22,655 nt of DNA from JADLGL01 sp964611195 (GCA_964611195.1 CAZSXA010000016.1:1-22655), one strand, 5' to 3'; counted from the stretch's first letter, positions 13,808 through 21,965 are shown. Program-made: numbers and translations. Notes: a model not told the origin generated them from the sequence alone.

Positions 13808-15357
13808 TGCAGTCGCTCCTGTCTCAGATTGAAGACCGGGTTTGCTCCGAGGGCGTCGGCATTGAGACCCGACTCCTCTGCCGGACGGATGAGCGTCTCG
13901 ACCATGATGTCCTGGGGCTTGTGCCTCCGGCGGTACCGGCGACGAATCTCTTTGGCCATGCGGGCCGCACGCTCTTCGGCGTGATTCTTGGCTCCCGGAA
14001 TCCGCTCATCGAAACGCACATGCACCAGAACCGGGACCGACAGCGAACGCTTCTTGTAGAGCTTGATGAGGATCTTGAGGCCGATGCGAAGGTCCGTCTC
14101 GCCCTCTTCAATCGTCCCCATCTGCGCCTGGAAGGCGAGGTTGCGGAGCTGCACCTCATCGAGGCTGTCACCGACGATCATCAAGCGCTCGGTGTGACCC
14201 TTGTCGGGATAGGCGCCGCCATATGCATGGCGGACCGCGTCGACCTGCGCGATGTTGTTCTTGACCAGGTAGCCGCAGAACCAGCGCATACCCTCAGTGG
14301 CCAAGTCATCGATGCCAACGCCGGCGCATTCGGCGACGGCTTTGCGAATCGCTTCCTTCGCCTCTTCGCGCGGGAGGTTGTAGGTCGCCGCATGCTGCTT
14401 CGCGGAGTCGACGAATCGGTCGATCGACGTCTCGCCATTGGCGTCAGGCACGTGAACCCGAATGGCATCAGTGTCCGTATCGACGCCAACCAGAAGGATC
14501 GCGACCGCGTTGGCGGCGCCATGCGTGTTGGCAACAGCCTTTGAGAACTGGTTGAGCCGCTTCAGCAAGCTCGATGCGGCCCGGTGATCGTCACTGCAAT
14601 GGGCAGCGCAACCCTCGTGCTTCGGGTCGAGGCTGGAGAAATGATAAACGCCGATCTTCAGATACCGCGTCGGCTGGTCCGCCGGGTTCGGCGTGCCGTG
14701 TCTCCATCTGGAAAGCTCAACAACCTCCCACTGACGCAGTGACTCGGGAATATCGAACATCGCGCCGGCATAGGAACGACGGGCAACAACGATGCCCGGC
14801 GGCACGCGCAGAATATGGTCCAGCAGTCCGGCCAACCGGCCGTCCGCGCAGGGGGAAACGTCAACCGCGTGGAAGCCCCAGCGCCGGATCAACTCGGCCA
14901 CCGGTTCCCCGTCCGACGTGGCTAGCTGGTCGCGATGGGCAGCGCCGTCGAGAAAGCGACGGAAGGTGGCGATAACGCACTTGGCGTGCAACTCACGCAT
15001 GTCGAGCGGCGCGCTCCAGCTTGCGGCAAATGCCTTGGCCGGAATCTTGATCCCAAGACGGGCCTTCAAATCGTCGCGCGCAAACTCGGCAAAATCCGGC
15101 TGGAACTGCCGGGGCGCAAGCGCCTTGAGCGCAGGTTCGATGGCGGAAAACGCTTCGTCAATCGCCGTGCTCCGCTGCCGAAGCGTCTGCGTGATCGCTT
15201 CCTCGGCCAGCGGGTGCGGCCCGGAGGTCGCCGCCGGCGGCAGCGGCGCGATCGTCGCCGAGCCTGGCGAAGCGTCCGCGACAGCGCTGCCGCCAGCGTA
15301 GTGGCGAGCGTTGCGCCAGGGCGCAGCTCCGCGCGTGTGTCGGTGCGGCATCATCAC
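13804..15357 (-). CDS. csoSCA: Carboxysome shell carbonic anhydrase CsoSCA (CsoS3, beta-type)
   Basis: The 517-residue enzyme converts bicarbonate to CO2 inside the carboxysome. Counting from the GTG at 15357, the zinc ligands are C170, H239 and C250. The C-to-H (69) and H-to-C (11) spacing is identical to the Halothiobacillus enzyme (C173, H242, C253). The dyad D172 and R174 sit in SPCADGRLAGLL. Flanking family motifs include YAGAMFDIPESLRQWE near 196 and DQPTRYLKIGVYHFSSLDP near 227. Residues 1-50 look disordered, with a basic segment (HRHTRG, PWRNARHY) that may dock RuBisCO as reported for the Halothiobacillus N-terminus. Start choice is open: the GTG at 15357 (GTGA overlap with the csoS2 stop, GGAG seven bases upstream) or ATGs at 15354 and 15351. 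Confidence 0.94.
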   Translation of the reverse strand: MMMPHRHTRGAAPWRNARHYAGGSAVADASPGSATIAPLPPAATSGPHPLAEEAITQTLRQRSTAIDEAFSAIEPALKALAPRQFQPDFAEFARDDLKARLGIKIPAKAFAASWSAPLDMRELHAKCVIATFRRFLDGAAHRDQLATSDGEPVAELIRRWGFHAVDVSPCADGRLAGLLDHILRVPPGIVVARRSYAGAMFDIPESLRQWEVVELSRWRHGTPNPADQPTRYLKIGVYHFSSLDPKHEGCAAHCSDDHRAASSLLKRLNQFSKAVANTHGAANAVAILLVGVDTDTDAIRVHVPDANGETSIDRFVDSAKQHAATYNLPREEAKEAIRKAVAECAGVGIDDLATEGMRWFCGYLVKNNIAQVDAVRHAYGGAYPDKGHTERLMIVGDSLDEVQLRNLAFQAQMGTIEEGETDLRIGLKILIKLYKKRSLSVPVLVHVRFDERIPGAKNHAEERAARMAKEIRRRYRRRHKPQDIMVETLIRPAEESGLNADALGANPVFNLRQERLQ

Positions 15358-17465
15358 GTGGCCGCTCCACCCGAGACAGTGACGCGTGGCGGCTCATCAA
15401 GCGCGGCATCTTCCTTGTCGATGAGGATGCCGGTGACGTCGTATTCGGGCTCGAAGGGCGGCCGGCCGGGCCGGAACTTCATCGCGCCGGCAAAACCGTG
15501 CCGCTTTCCGCCCTTCTGTGTCGGATTGCGGTTGGAGGCAATGTAACCCTCGGTGCCGGTGACGTTGGACTGGCTCCGCCAGGAGTCGCCGGTAATGCGA
15601 TCCTTCGCCGATGCGCCTTCGCCGGTAACGGCGGGCTCACCACCCTCACGCTTCGCCGTGCGGGGCGTATGAAGGAACTCGACGGCGCCGGTGATCTTGT
15701 CGCGGCCGGATGCAAACGATCCGGTGACACGGCGGCCGGCTTCCTCTTCGCTGGGCTTGGCTTCGGCGCGAAGCTGCGCGCGGCGCTGCGGTGAGGCGAT
15801 GGAAAACGAGCGGTCGATCTCGGCAATCGCATTGCCGGACGCATCGACTACGCCGTCCGCGCGATAATAGGGCGTACCGGTGATGTCGCGATCGGCGCCA
15901 CGCTGGGTGCCGGTGACGCCATCCTCGTTGAGAGGCCGGTCGCCGGTGACCGCCTCACGCGCCGGCCGACGGACGACCCTCTCGGCGGCAGTCGGCACCG
16001 CGTCGTTTCCAAGGAAGGCGGCGACGCTGGCCGGGCCCTGATAGGGCGTGCCGGTGGTGGCGACATAGCTGCCGGCTTCCGAACCGGTGACCGAAGCGGT
16101 GTGCTCGAAAGCCGGGCCGGTGACGCGCTGCCCGCCCCAGGTCCGCGCCTCGACGACCTTGGCGCCGGTGACCGGATCCAGGCGAACGGAACGCTTGCCC
16201 TGAGCCCGGGGCTCGAGCGCCGGCGCGCCGGTCGCTGCCCGCTGTGAGGCCCGGTATTGCGTGCCGGTGATGCGGCGAGCGGCGCCATCCTCGTCGCCGG
16301 TCATCAGTTCGGAGCTGCCGACGGCGGTGCCGGAAACCGCGTGGCCCTTCATGGTGATTTCGTACGGTGCCGCGGAGGAACGTCTGGATTTCACGGGCTG
16401 CCCGCTGCGTCCGGCGAGGAACTCCGACGATGCTGCGTTGTGACCGTGCGGATCGGTCCGACGGGGGAACTGAGCGGCGCCGGCCGGCTCCGACCGCGTC
16501 GTCAGATCGTCCTCGAGCGTCTGGTCGGCTTCGCCGGTGATCCTGATGGAATCGCCACGCTCGTCGCCGGTGATCTCGACCTTGCTGCGGACGAGCGTGC
16601 CGGAGACCTCGAGACCGCCCGGCGTTCTTGTCGCGCCGACCTTCGCCGGACGCGCACGGACCGCGGAACCGGTCTCCTCGCCGTAATACTGGTTGCCGGT
16701 GACCGGCAGCGCCGCACCATCCTCGTCCCCGGTGACCTGCTCGCCGGGTCCGATGCGAAGACCCGTCGTGAACTGTCCAGAATGGGTCCGACTGGTGACG
16801 ACCTTCAGCGGATAACCAAGGCGGGCGGGAACCGTCGTGTCACGGTCGCTCCGTCCAACGGCCGCCCAGCGGCCGTCGGCGGATGCATCATCGCCATCGT
16901 TCGCTGGCGCGCTCGAACCTGCACCGGGGGCAGGCTGCGAAGCCGTCGGCTGCACGTTGCCGATCTCGGTCTTGCCGCCGGAAAGCTGGCGGCGCCGAAT
17001 CAGCGAAGCCTCGCGTCCGGCAATCGGAGTTCCGTCCGGCGCGACGATACCGGCATCGGTCGACAGATCCGCGCCAGGTATCGCTGTCTTTCCGGCCGAC
17101 AGCCGAAGCCGTCGCGCCTTCGAAGCGCCGCGCCCGCCGGATTCATCCAGCCCGCGCGCCGCGACGGGTGTCTGCGTTGCCGGCGCCGGCGCGGCCTTCG
17201 GAGCCGGCGCCGATGGCTGCGGTGCAGGCGCTGGCGCCTGCGGTGCTGGCTCGCTGTCCGCTTTCGCGGCAGGCGGCGCGGCTTCGACACCCGCCTTACC
17301 GGCGGAGAGCTGGCGGCGACGTTCATAGGACGCGCGCCGGCCAGCGACCACTTCGCCCTGGAGCGGGCGGCGCGGCGCCTGCTGTCCGGATTCGAGCCCG
17401 AGTCCGGCCTGTCCCTGGGACAGCGCCTGGCGTCTTTCGATCGAAGCTTCGCGACCGGTTGTCAT
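15354..17465 (-). CDS. csoS2: CsoS2, disordered carboxysome scaffold protein (short, cysteine-free)
   Basis: This 703-residue repeat protein links RuBisCO to the shell. Four N-terminal RuBisCO-binding repeats are visible near residues 4-21, 42-58, 111-127 and 150-166, each following the pattern GRxAS...RR..LS.GK. A Pro/Ala-rich linker covers about 60-105. Four middle repeats with paired ITG/VTG motifs lie near 218-262, 273-318, 366-408 and 435-478. The C-terminal domain (about 505-703) has further VTG repeats, the conserved VTGTEGYIASNRNPTQKG at about 635-652 and a VTVSGGA tail. Halothiobacillus CsoS2 is about 869 residues with six middle repeats, so this one is short. I find no cysteine anywhere, although the middle repeats of known homologues usually carry one between the two VTG motifs. 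No programmed-frameshift site was recognised, so only a full-length form is proposed. Confidence 0.94.
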   Translation of the reverse strand: MTTGREASIERRQALSQGQAGLGLESGQQAPRRPLQGEVVAGRRASYERRRQLSAGKAGVEAAPPAAKADSEPAPQAPAPAPQPSAPAPKAAPAPATQTPVAARGLDESGGRGASKARRLRLSAGKTAIPGADLSTDAGIVAPDGTPIAGREASLIRRRQLSGGKTEIGNVQPTASQPAPGAGSSAPANDGDDASADGRWAAVGRSDRDTTVPARLGYPLKVVTSRTHSGQFTTGLRIGPGEQVTGDEDGAALPVTGNQYYGEETGSAVRARPAKVGATRTPGGLEVSGTLVRSKVEITGDERGDSIRITGEADQTLEDDLTTRSEPAGAAQFPRRTDPHGHNAASSEFLAGRSGQPVKSRRSSAAPYEITMKGHAVSGTAVGSSELMTGDEDGAARRITGTQYRASQRAATGAPALEPRAQGKRSVRLDPVTGAKVVEARTWGGQRVTGPAFEHTASVTGSEAGSYVATTGTPYQGPASVAAFLGNDAVPTAAERVVRRPAREAVTGDRPLNEDGVTGTQRGADRDITGTPYYRADGVVDASGNAIAEIDRSFSIASPQRRAQLRAEAKPSEEEAGRRVTGSFASGRDKITGAVEFLHTPRTAKREGGEPAVTGEGASAKDRITGDSWRSQSNVTGTEGYIASNRNPTQKGGKRHGFAGAMKFRPGRPPFEPEYDVTGILIDKEDAALDEPPRVTVSGGAAT

Positions 17466-17507
17466 AAGATGGCTCCGCGTGGCTTGCCTGGTTTGTGTTC
17501 GCGTCCG

Positions 17508-17849
17508 CTAGCGGGCGTCGGCCCGGTAGACGATGAACGCCGTGCCCTGCGACTGCATGAAGTTGTCGTAGCCGATGAGCCGGACGTGATTCCCGGGATT
17601 GGCCCGGCGGCAGGCTTCCAGTTCGGCGAGGACACGCTCGACCGAACGCTCACCGAAGAACGGCAGCTTCCACAGATACCAGAAGTTCGAGAACGACTTC
17701 TCCGGCTCGGTGTGCTCGACCGCCGGGTTCCAGCCCTGCTGGATGAGGTAGGCGATCTGCTGGCGTAGACGGTCCGGCGTCATCGGCGGCAGGTAGCTGA
17801 AGGTCTCGCCGCGGCGCTTTGTGGCCGGGTATTCCATGATCTCGCTCAT
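17508..17849 (-). CDS. cbbS: RuBisCO small subunit, Form IA
   Basis: The 113-residue protein carries the hallmarks of the Form I small subunit: ETFSYLPPMTPDRLRQQIAY near residue 15, the GWNPAVEH segment, FWYLWKLPFFGE near 56 and HVRLIGYDNFMQSQG near 88. Eight copies cap the L8S8 enzyme. Position directly after cbbL and before csoS2 is the standard alpha-carboxysome order. The ATG at 17849 has TTGGAG about six bases upstream; a second ATG four codons later is less likely. The stop codon lies inside a CCGCTAGCGG palindrome. Confidence 0.96.
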   Translation of the reverse strand: MSEIMEYPATKRRGETFSYLPPMTPDRLRQQIAYLIQQGWNPAVEHTEPEKSFSNFWYLWKLPFFGERSVERVLAELEACRRANPGNHVRLIGYDNFMQSQGTAFIVYRADAR

Positions 17850-17888
17850 GACGGCTCCAATGGTTGGATGGTGTCTGAAAGGGTGAGG

Positions 17889-19304
17889 TTACGCGGCCGC
17901 GAGCTTGTCGACGGTCTCGAACTCGAACTTGATTTCCTTCCAGGTCTCCATCGCGATCTTCAGTTCGGGAGAATGCGCAGCCGCAGCCTCGAGGATCTCG
18001 CGGCCCTCGCGCTCGACCTGACGGCCCTGGTTGCGGGCCTCGACACATGCCTCAAGCGCGACGCGGTTGGCGTGAGCGCCGGCGGCATTGCCCCAGGGGT
18101 GACCGAGCGTGCCGCCACCGAACTGGAGGCAGGCATCGTCGCCGAAGATCGCGACCAGCGCCGGCATGTGCCAGACGTGGATGCCGCCCGAGGCGACCGG
18201 CATGACACCCGGCATCGAGCCCCAATCCTGGTCGAAGAAGATGCCGCGCGAGCGGTTCTCCGGAATGTAGGATTCGCGCATCAGGTCGACCCAGCCGAGC
18301 GTCGCGCCGCGATCGCCCTCGAGCTTGCCGACGACCGTGCCCGAATGCAGGTGGTCGCCACCGGACAGACGCAGGCACTTCGTGAGCACACGGAAGTGGA
18401 TGCCGTGCATCGGATGACGGTCGACAACCGCGTGCATGGCACGGTGGATGTGGAGGAGCATGCCGTTGTCGCGGCACCAGTTCGCCAGGCCCGTATTGGC
18501 GGTGAAGCCGGCGGTGAAGAAGTCATGCATGATGATCGGAGCGCCGAGCTCCTTGGCGAATTCGGCGCGCTTGTACATCTCTTCCGGCGTCGGCGCGGTG
18601 ACGTTGAGATAGTGGCCCTTGCGCTCGCCGGTCTCGGCCTCGGCCTTGAGCACGGCTTCCATCACGAACTCGAAGCGGTGATGCCAGCGCATGAAGGGCT
18701 GCGAGTTGATGTTCTCGTCGTCCTTGGTGAAGTCGAGACCGCCACGCAGGCACTCGTAAACCGCGCGGCCGTAGTTCTTGGCCGACAGGCCGAGCTTCGG
18801 CTTGATGGTGCAGCCGAGGAGGGCGCGGCCATACTTGCCGAGGCGGTCGCGCTCGACCTGAATGCCGTTCGGCGGACCGCCGCAGGTCTTCACATAGGCG
18901 AGCGGGAAGCGAACGTCCTCGAGGCGAAGGCTGCGGAGCGCCTTGAAGCCGAACACGTTGCCCACGAGGGATGTGAGCACGTTGACGACCGAGCCTTCCT
19001 CGAACAGGTCGATCGGGTAGGCGACGAAGGCGAAGAACGCGTCCGGATCGCCGGGAACCGGCTCGATGTGGTAGGCGCGACCCTTGTAGTAGTCGAGGTC
19101 CGTGAGCAGGTCCGTCCACACGGTCGTCCAGGTGCCGGTCGAGGATTCCGCGGCGACAGCGGCCGCCACTTCTTCGCGCGGAACGCCGGGCTGCGGAACG
19201 ACCTTGAAGCAGGCGAGAAGGTCGGTATCGAGCGGAACGTAGTCGGGCGTCCAGTAGTTCTGACGGTAGTCCTTGACGCCTGCCTGAAAGTTCTTGCTGG
19301 CCAT
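17889..19304 (-). CDS. cbbL: RuBisCO large subunit, Form IA (carboxysomal)
   Basis: The 471-residue catalytic subunit fixes CO2 onto ribulose-1,5-bisphosphate. Catalytic residues are seen at K168 and K170 (TIKPKLG), the carbamylated K194 with D196 and E197 (GGLDFTKDDEN), H287 (HIHRAMHA), H320 and loop-6 K327 (VVGKLEGD). The N-terminal pattern GVKDYRQNYW and the AAESSTGTWTTVWTDLLTDL stretch place it in Form IA, the type packed in alpha-carboxysomes. The ATG at 19304 follows GGGAG by six bases; a TTG two codons upstream is possible but less likely. It is the first gene of the island and is transcribed away from cbbR. No cbbQ/cbbO activase pair is present in the window. Confidence 0.97.
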   Translation of the reverse strand: MASKNFQAGVKDYRQNYWTPDYVPLDTDLLACFKVVPQPGVPREEVAAAVAAESSTGTWTTVWTDLLTDLDYYKGRAYHIEPVPGDPDAFFAFVAYPIDLFEEGSVVNVLTSLVGNVFGFKALRSLRLEDVRFPLAYVKTCGGPPNGIQVERDRLGKYGRALLGCTIKPKLGLSAKNYGRAVYECLRGGLDFTKDDENINSQPFMRWHHRFEFVMEAVLKAEAETGERKGHYLNVTAPTPEEMYKRAEFAKELGAPIIMHDFFTAGFTANTGLANWCRDNGMLLHIHRAMHAVVDRHPMHGIHFRVLTKCLRLSGGDHLHSGTVVGKLEGDRGATLGWVDLMRESYIPENRSRGIFFDQDWGSMPGVMPVASGGIHVWHMPALVAIFGDDACLQFGGGTLGHPWGNAAGAHANRVALEACVEARNQGRQVEREGREILEAAAAHSPELKIAMETWKEIKFEFETVDKLAAA

Positions 19305-19470
19305 GGTCAACTCCCAATATTGCGCTGCGAATATCGCGCGCCGGAATCCTGTTGTGCTGGCGGAAGCGCCCGAGCTTGGACCTCTCGTGTCTCCCTAGCC
19401 GTATGGAGCAGCGCTCTTGGCTGCATGCACGATGCCGCTGCAGGGACCGTTGCGGAAATAGATAATGCGG

Positions 19471-19486
19471 ATAGGACTCATAGATA
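19471..19486 (+). promoter_or_regulatory. Candidate CbbR operator, copy 1 (cbbL side)
   Basis: The sequence ATAGGACTCATAGATA matches copy 2 at 14 of 16 positions. Read on the minus strand it contains a LysR-type T-N11-A box (TC...CTA). It lies about 167 bp upstream of the cbbL start. An extra ATAGATA 22 bp away (two helical turns) suggests a multi-subunit binding site typical of LysR proteins. Confidence 0.5.
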
Positions 19487-19528
19487 TTCGCTTCAGAGCA
19501 GCAGAACGGACTGTCCGGCAGCTCTCGG

Positions 19529-19552
19529 TTTCCGTCCTCTAGAGGTTGGAAA
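19529..19552. promoter_or_regulatory. Interrupted palindrome centred on CCTCTAGAGG
   Basis: Arms TTTCC (19529-19533) and GGAAA (19548-19552) flank a perfect 10-bp palindrome CCTCTAGAGG (19536-19545), with symmetrical 2-base mismatched spacers. It sits between the two candidate CbbR sites. It could be a second regulator's operator or, in RNA, a hairpin in a cbbR leader. The same 10-mer occurs at 741-750. Confidence 0.4.
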
Positions 19553-19594
19553 TCCTCGCGTTTCGCGATGTTGCGACAAAGGGTCTCGCTATCG

Positions 19595-19610
19595 TATCAA
19601 TGACTCCTAT
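19595..19610 (-). promoter_or_regulatory. Candidate CbbR operator, copy 2 (cbbR side)
   Basis: On the minus strand this reads ATAGGAGTCATTGATA, the inverted counterpart of copy 1 with two mismatches. On the plus strand it contains a T-N11-A box and runs into a TATAGA -10-like hexamer (19608-19613) before cbbR. Binding here could repress cbbR itself, as LysR-type regulators often do. Confidence 0.5.
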
Positions 19611-19640
19611 AGAGAAACGCATTTTATGCGGGAGGGCCTC

Positions 19641-20651
19641 ATGGCGAGGACGAATCTGGTCGGGGCGCTGGCCCAAAGGGCGACGCTGCGCCAGCTGCAG
19701 ATGTTCGAGTCCGTCGCCCGGACTGGAAGCTTCACCAGTGCGGCCGAGGAACTGCTTCTCGCGCAGCCCACCGTCTCGATGCAGCTGAAGAAACTCTCCG
19801 ATACCATTGGCGCGACCCTCTTCGAGCAGGTCGGAAACCACATCCGCCTGACGGAGGCAGGTCGCGAGCTCGATGCCGCGTGCGAGGAAGTGTTCGGCGC
19901 GCTCGCCAGTCTTGAAACCCGGATCGCCGATCTCAAGGGCCTGCGCCGCGGCCGGCTCCGACTCGCCGCCATTTCGTCGGCGAACTACATCGGACCCCAC
20001 CTGCTCGGCCGCTTCGGCAACCACTATCCGGGCGTCGAGATCGCGCTCAGCTTCTCCAACCGAGAAGGACTCATCCAGCGCATTCAGGAGCAGCACGACG
20101 ATCTCTACATTCTCGGGCGCCCGCCGCCCGAGCTCGACATCGAAGCGCTCCCGCTGGTGCCGAACCCGCTGGTGGCGGTTGCTCCACATAATCACCCGCT
20201 GGTGGGCGTTCCGAGGATCTCACTGACCCGGCTGCAGAAAGAGCCCTTCATCATGCGCGAGCCGGGCTCCGGAACCCGGGATGCCGTGCTCCAGCTCTTC
20301 GAATCGCGCGGCCTGCCGCCGCCCAATACGCGAATGGAGTTGTCGAGCACCGAGGCGATCAAGCAGGCGATCGCCGCGGGTCTCGGCGTGTCGGTCATGT
20401 CGCTCCACGCGCTCTCGCTCGAGGGCACCGACGGGCCGGTGACCGTTCTCGACGTCCAGGGCTTCCCGCTGAAGCGCCATTGGTACCTCGCCTATCCGAA
20501 GAACCGGAAGCTCACCGTGCTCGCGCAGGCCTTTCTCGATTTCGTCGGAGAGGAAGCGCATCAGATCGAGGACGAATTCGAGCGTGAGCTCGCCAAGATA
20601 CGGAGCCTGAGGAAGGCGGACGGGCGAGCGAACGGGCGCCGTCCGAGCTAG
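19641..20651 (+). CDS. cbbR: CbbR, LysR-type regulator of CO2 fixation genes
   Basis: The 336-residue protein has a LysR N-terminal winged helix-turn-helix (residues about 15-73: LRQLQMFESVARTGSFTSAA, then QPTVSMQLKKLSDTIG) and a C-terminal two-lobe effector domain. The opening ATLRQLQMFESVAR and the long acidic-basic tail (EEAHQIEDEFEREL) are typical of CbbR. CbbR proteins sense Calvin-cycle metabolites or NADPH and activate the cbb operon. It is divergent from cbbL, the classical arrangement. The ATG at 19641 has GGGAGG five bases upstream; an ATG 15 bases earlier would overlap that site and is disfavoured. A long in-frame opening that runs through the cbbL region upstream is not coding. 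Confidence 0.95.
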   Translation: MARTNLVGALAQRATLRQLQMFESVARTGSFTSAAEELLLAQPTVSMQLKKLSDTIGATLFEQVGNHIRLTEAGRELDAACEEVFGALASLETRIADLKGLRRGRLRLAAISSANYIGPHLLGRFGNHYPGVEIALSFSNREGLIQRIQEQHDDLYILGRPPPELDIEALPLVPNPLVAVAPHNHPLVGVPRISLTRLQKEPFIMREPGSGTRDAVLQLFESRGLPPPNTRMELSSTEAIKQAIAAGLGVSVMSLHALSLEGTDGPVTVLDVQGFPLKRHWYLAYPKNRKLTVLAQAFLDFVGEEAHQIEDEFERELAKIRSLRKADGRANGRRPS

Positions 20652-20812
20652 CTTTCGGTTGAAACCGTCCGACTGCGATCAACCAGAACCGGACCCGGCC
20701 ATTAGCAAAGCCGATACTGCCCATAGGTTGGCTTCCGTCACACCGCCGCGATGATCGGATGTCGATCTGCGGAGGTGCGCCTTGCACGGCCGAGATCGTG
20801 AGGGAGGCAGCC

Positions 20813-21544
20813 ATGGACCTTGCAGTACAATCTGACGATTCGAGCCCGACGAATGACACGGGCCCCGACTTCAACGGTCACCTCGGGCCGGGAGCCCTGC
20901 GCTTAGCGGCAGTCGCTTGCGCTGCATTGCTGCTCGCAGCATCGCCGGCCGCCGCGTTCGACGAGGCCGAGCTCGAGCAGCTTCTCGCCACCAATGCCTG
21001 CCCCGGCTGCGATATCAGCCGCGCCAACCTCGTGGGCGCCGACCTGTCGGGCGCCGACCTCGTCGACGCATATGTCGCCACGGTGAACATGACCGACGCG
21101 ATTCTCGTCGGCATCGACCTCACCGAGGCCTATGTCCGCTCCGGCAACCTCACGCGCGCCGACCTCACCGACGCCGTTCTCGTCAACACCTATTTCGATA
21201 CCGCCGTGCTGACCGAGGCTATCTTGGCGGGGGCGGACCTGACGGAAGCCGGACTGCGGATGGCGACACTGCCGCGCGTCGATCTCACGGGCGCCACGCT
21301 TGCCGACGCCAACCTTTCCAACGCCAACCTTCGTGGAGCCACCGCCTCCGGCGCCGACTTCTCCGGCGCCAATCTCTCCGGCACGGTGCTCGCCGGCGCC
21401 GACCTTTCCGGTGCCAATCTGGCGGGGGTCAATCTGGAGCGCGCAACACTCGAGGGCGCGGTGATCACCGACGCCGATCTCACCGGAGTGCGCCTCTGCC
21501 AGACGAGGATGCCGGACGGCGCGATCGACAATCGCGACTGCTGA
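20813..21544 (+). CDS. Exported pentapeptide-repeat protein
   Basis: The 243-residue product has a hydrophobic stretch at about 30-48 (LRLAAVACAALLLAASPAAA), likely a signal peptide cleaved before FDEAE. Mature sequence then has ATNACPGCDISRANLVGADL followed by tandem pentapeptides of type A(D/N)Lxx from about residue 68 to 230, which fold as a right-handed beta helix. Two cysteines near the mature start (CPGC) and two at the end (LCQTRM, NRDC) could pair in the periplasm. Function is unknown; many such proteins are structural or binding scaffolds. The ATG at 20813 has GGGAGG five bases upstream, but leaves about 29 polar residues before the signal peptide, which is long; a later start is possible though none stands out. 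An earlier ATG at 20759 lacks a ribosome-binding site. Confidence 0.82.
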   Translation: MDLAVQSDDSSPTNDTGPDFNGHLGPGALRLAAVACAALLLAASPAAAFDEAELEQLLATNACPGCDISRANLVGADLSGADLVDAYVATVNMTDAILVGIDLTEAYVRSGNLTRADLTDAVLVNTYFDTAVLTEAILAGADLTEAGLRMATLPRVDLTGATLADANLSNANLRGATASGADFSGANLSGTVLAGADLSGANLAGVNLERATLEGAVITDADLTGVRLCQTRMPDGAIDNRDC

Positions 21545-21571
21545 CGCGGCCGATCCGACGCGCCGGGTCGC

Positions 21572-21955
21572 TCATTTCGGCTCTGCGACCAGCCCCTCCA
21601 GCATGCGCTCCAGTTCGGGAGAGGTGCCCGGCTTGCTGAGCCGAGGGACCCCGTTCAACTCGGGCTCCTCGAGGGCGAGCCGGGCATATCCCGTCACGAG
21701 GGCGTATTTCACACCGAGTGCCCGCAACCGGCGGGCAACGGGCGTCACGCGTTCCTCGCCGAGCTGGATGTCGAGCAGGGCGGCGTCGGGCGGCGCGGCA
21801 TCATCGAGAAACGCCAGGGCCGATCGGATGCTGGTCGCCGGACCGACCACACCGTAGCCGAGACCTTTGACACGGTGCTCAAGCTCCACGGCGATGAGCA
21901 CCTGATCCTCAACGATCAGGATGCGGGGCTCTCTTGGTGCGCGGGAATCGGACAA
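21572..21955 (-). CDS. Single-domain response regulator (CheY-like receiver)
   Basis: The 127-residue protein is a lone receiver domain without an output domain. The acidic pocket is E16-D17 (LIVEDQ), the phospho-acceptor D62 (LLDIQLG), the switch threonine T88 (VTGYA) and K108 (LSKPG). This variant is common in Alphaproteobacteria beside HWE/HisKA_2 kinases. The start appears to be TTG at 21955, with AAAGG upstream and only 10 bp after the kinase stop; no ATG or GTG gives a full domain. It probably receives phosphate from the kinase encoded just upstream. Its target is not evident and no link to carbon fixation is shown. Confidence 0.85.
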   Translation of the reverse strand: MSDSRAPREPRILIVEDQVLIAVELEHRVKGLGYGVVGPATSIRSALAFLDDAAPPDAALLDIQLGEERVTPVARRLRALGVKYALVTGYARLALEEPELNGVPRLSKPGTSPELERMLEGLVAEPK

Positions 21956-21965
21956 ACACCGCCTT

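Larger units (their letters stand above)
19305..19640. promoter_or_regulatory. Divergent cbbR-cbbL control region
   Basis: This 336-bp stretch between two divergent genes contains no gene. It is expected to hold the cbbL promoter and CbbR binding sites. It contains a 16-bp motif repeated in opposite orientations (19471-19486 and 19595-19610), a 22-bp-spaced direct repeat ATAGATA (19458-19464 and 19480-19486), an interrupted palindrome (19529-19552), and a CGCAT-TTT-ATGCG inverted repeat (19618-19630) just before the cbbR ribosome-binding site. Near cbbL the strand also shows two GCGC[G/A]ATATT repeats 14 bp apart. No sigma70 promoter for cbbL could be assigned with confidence. Confidence 0.75.

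Noticed and set aside
15354..17465. Programmed -1 frameshift giving a short CsoS2A form
   Set aside because: Known in Halothiobacillus, but I could not recognise a slippery heptamer with a following structure here.
20652..20670. CGGT-TGAA-ACCG hairpin after cbbR as an intrinsic terminator
   Set aside because: The stem is only four pairs and no U-run follows, so termination cannot be supported.
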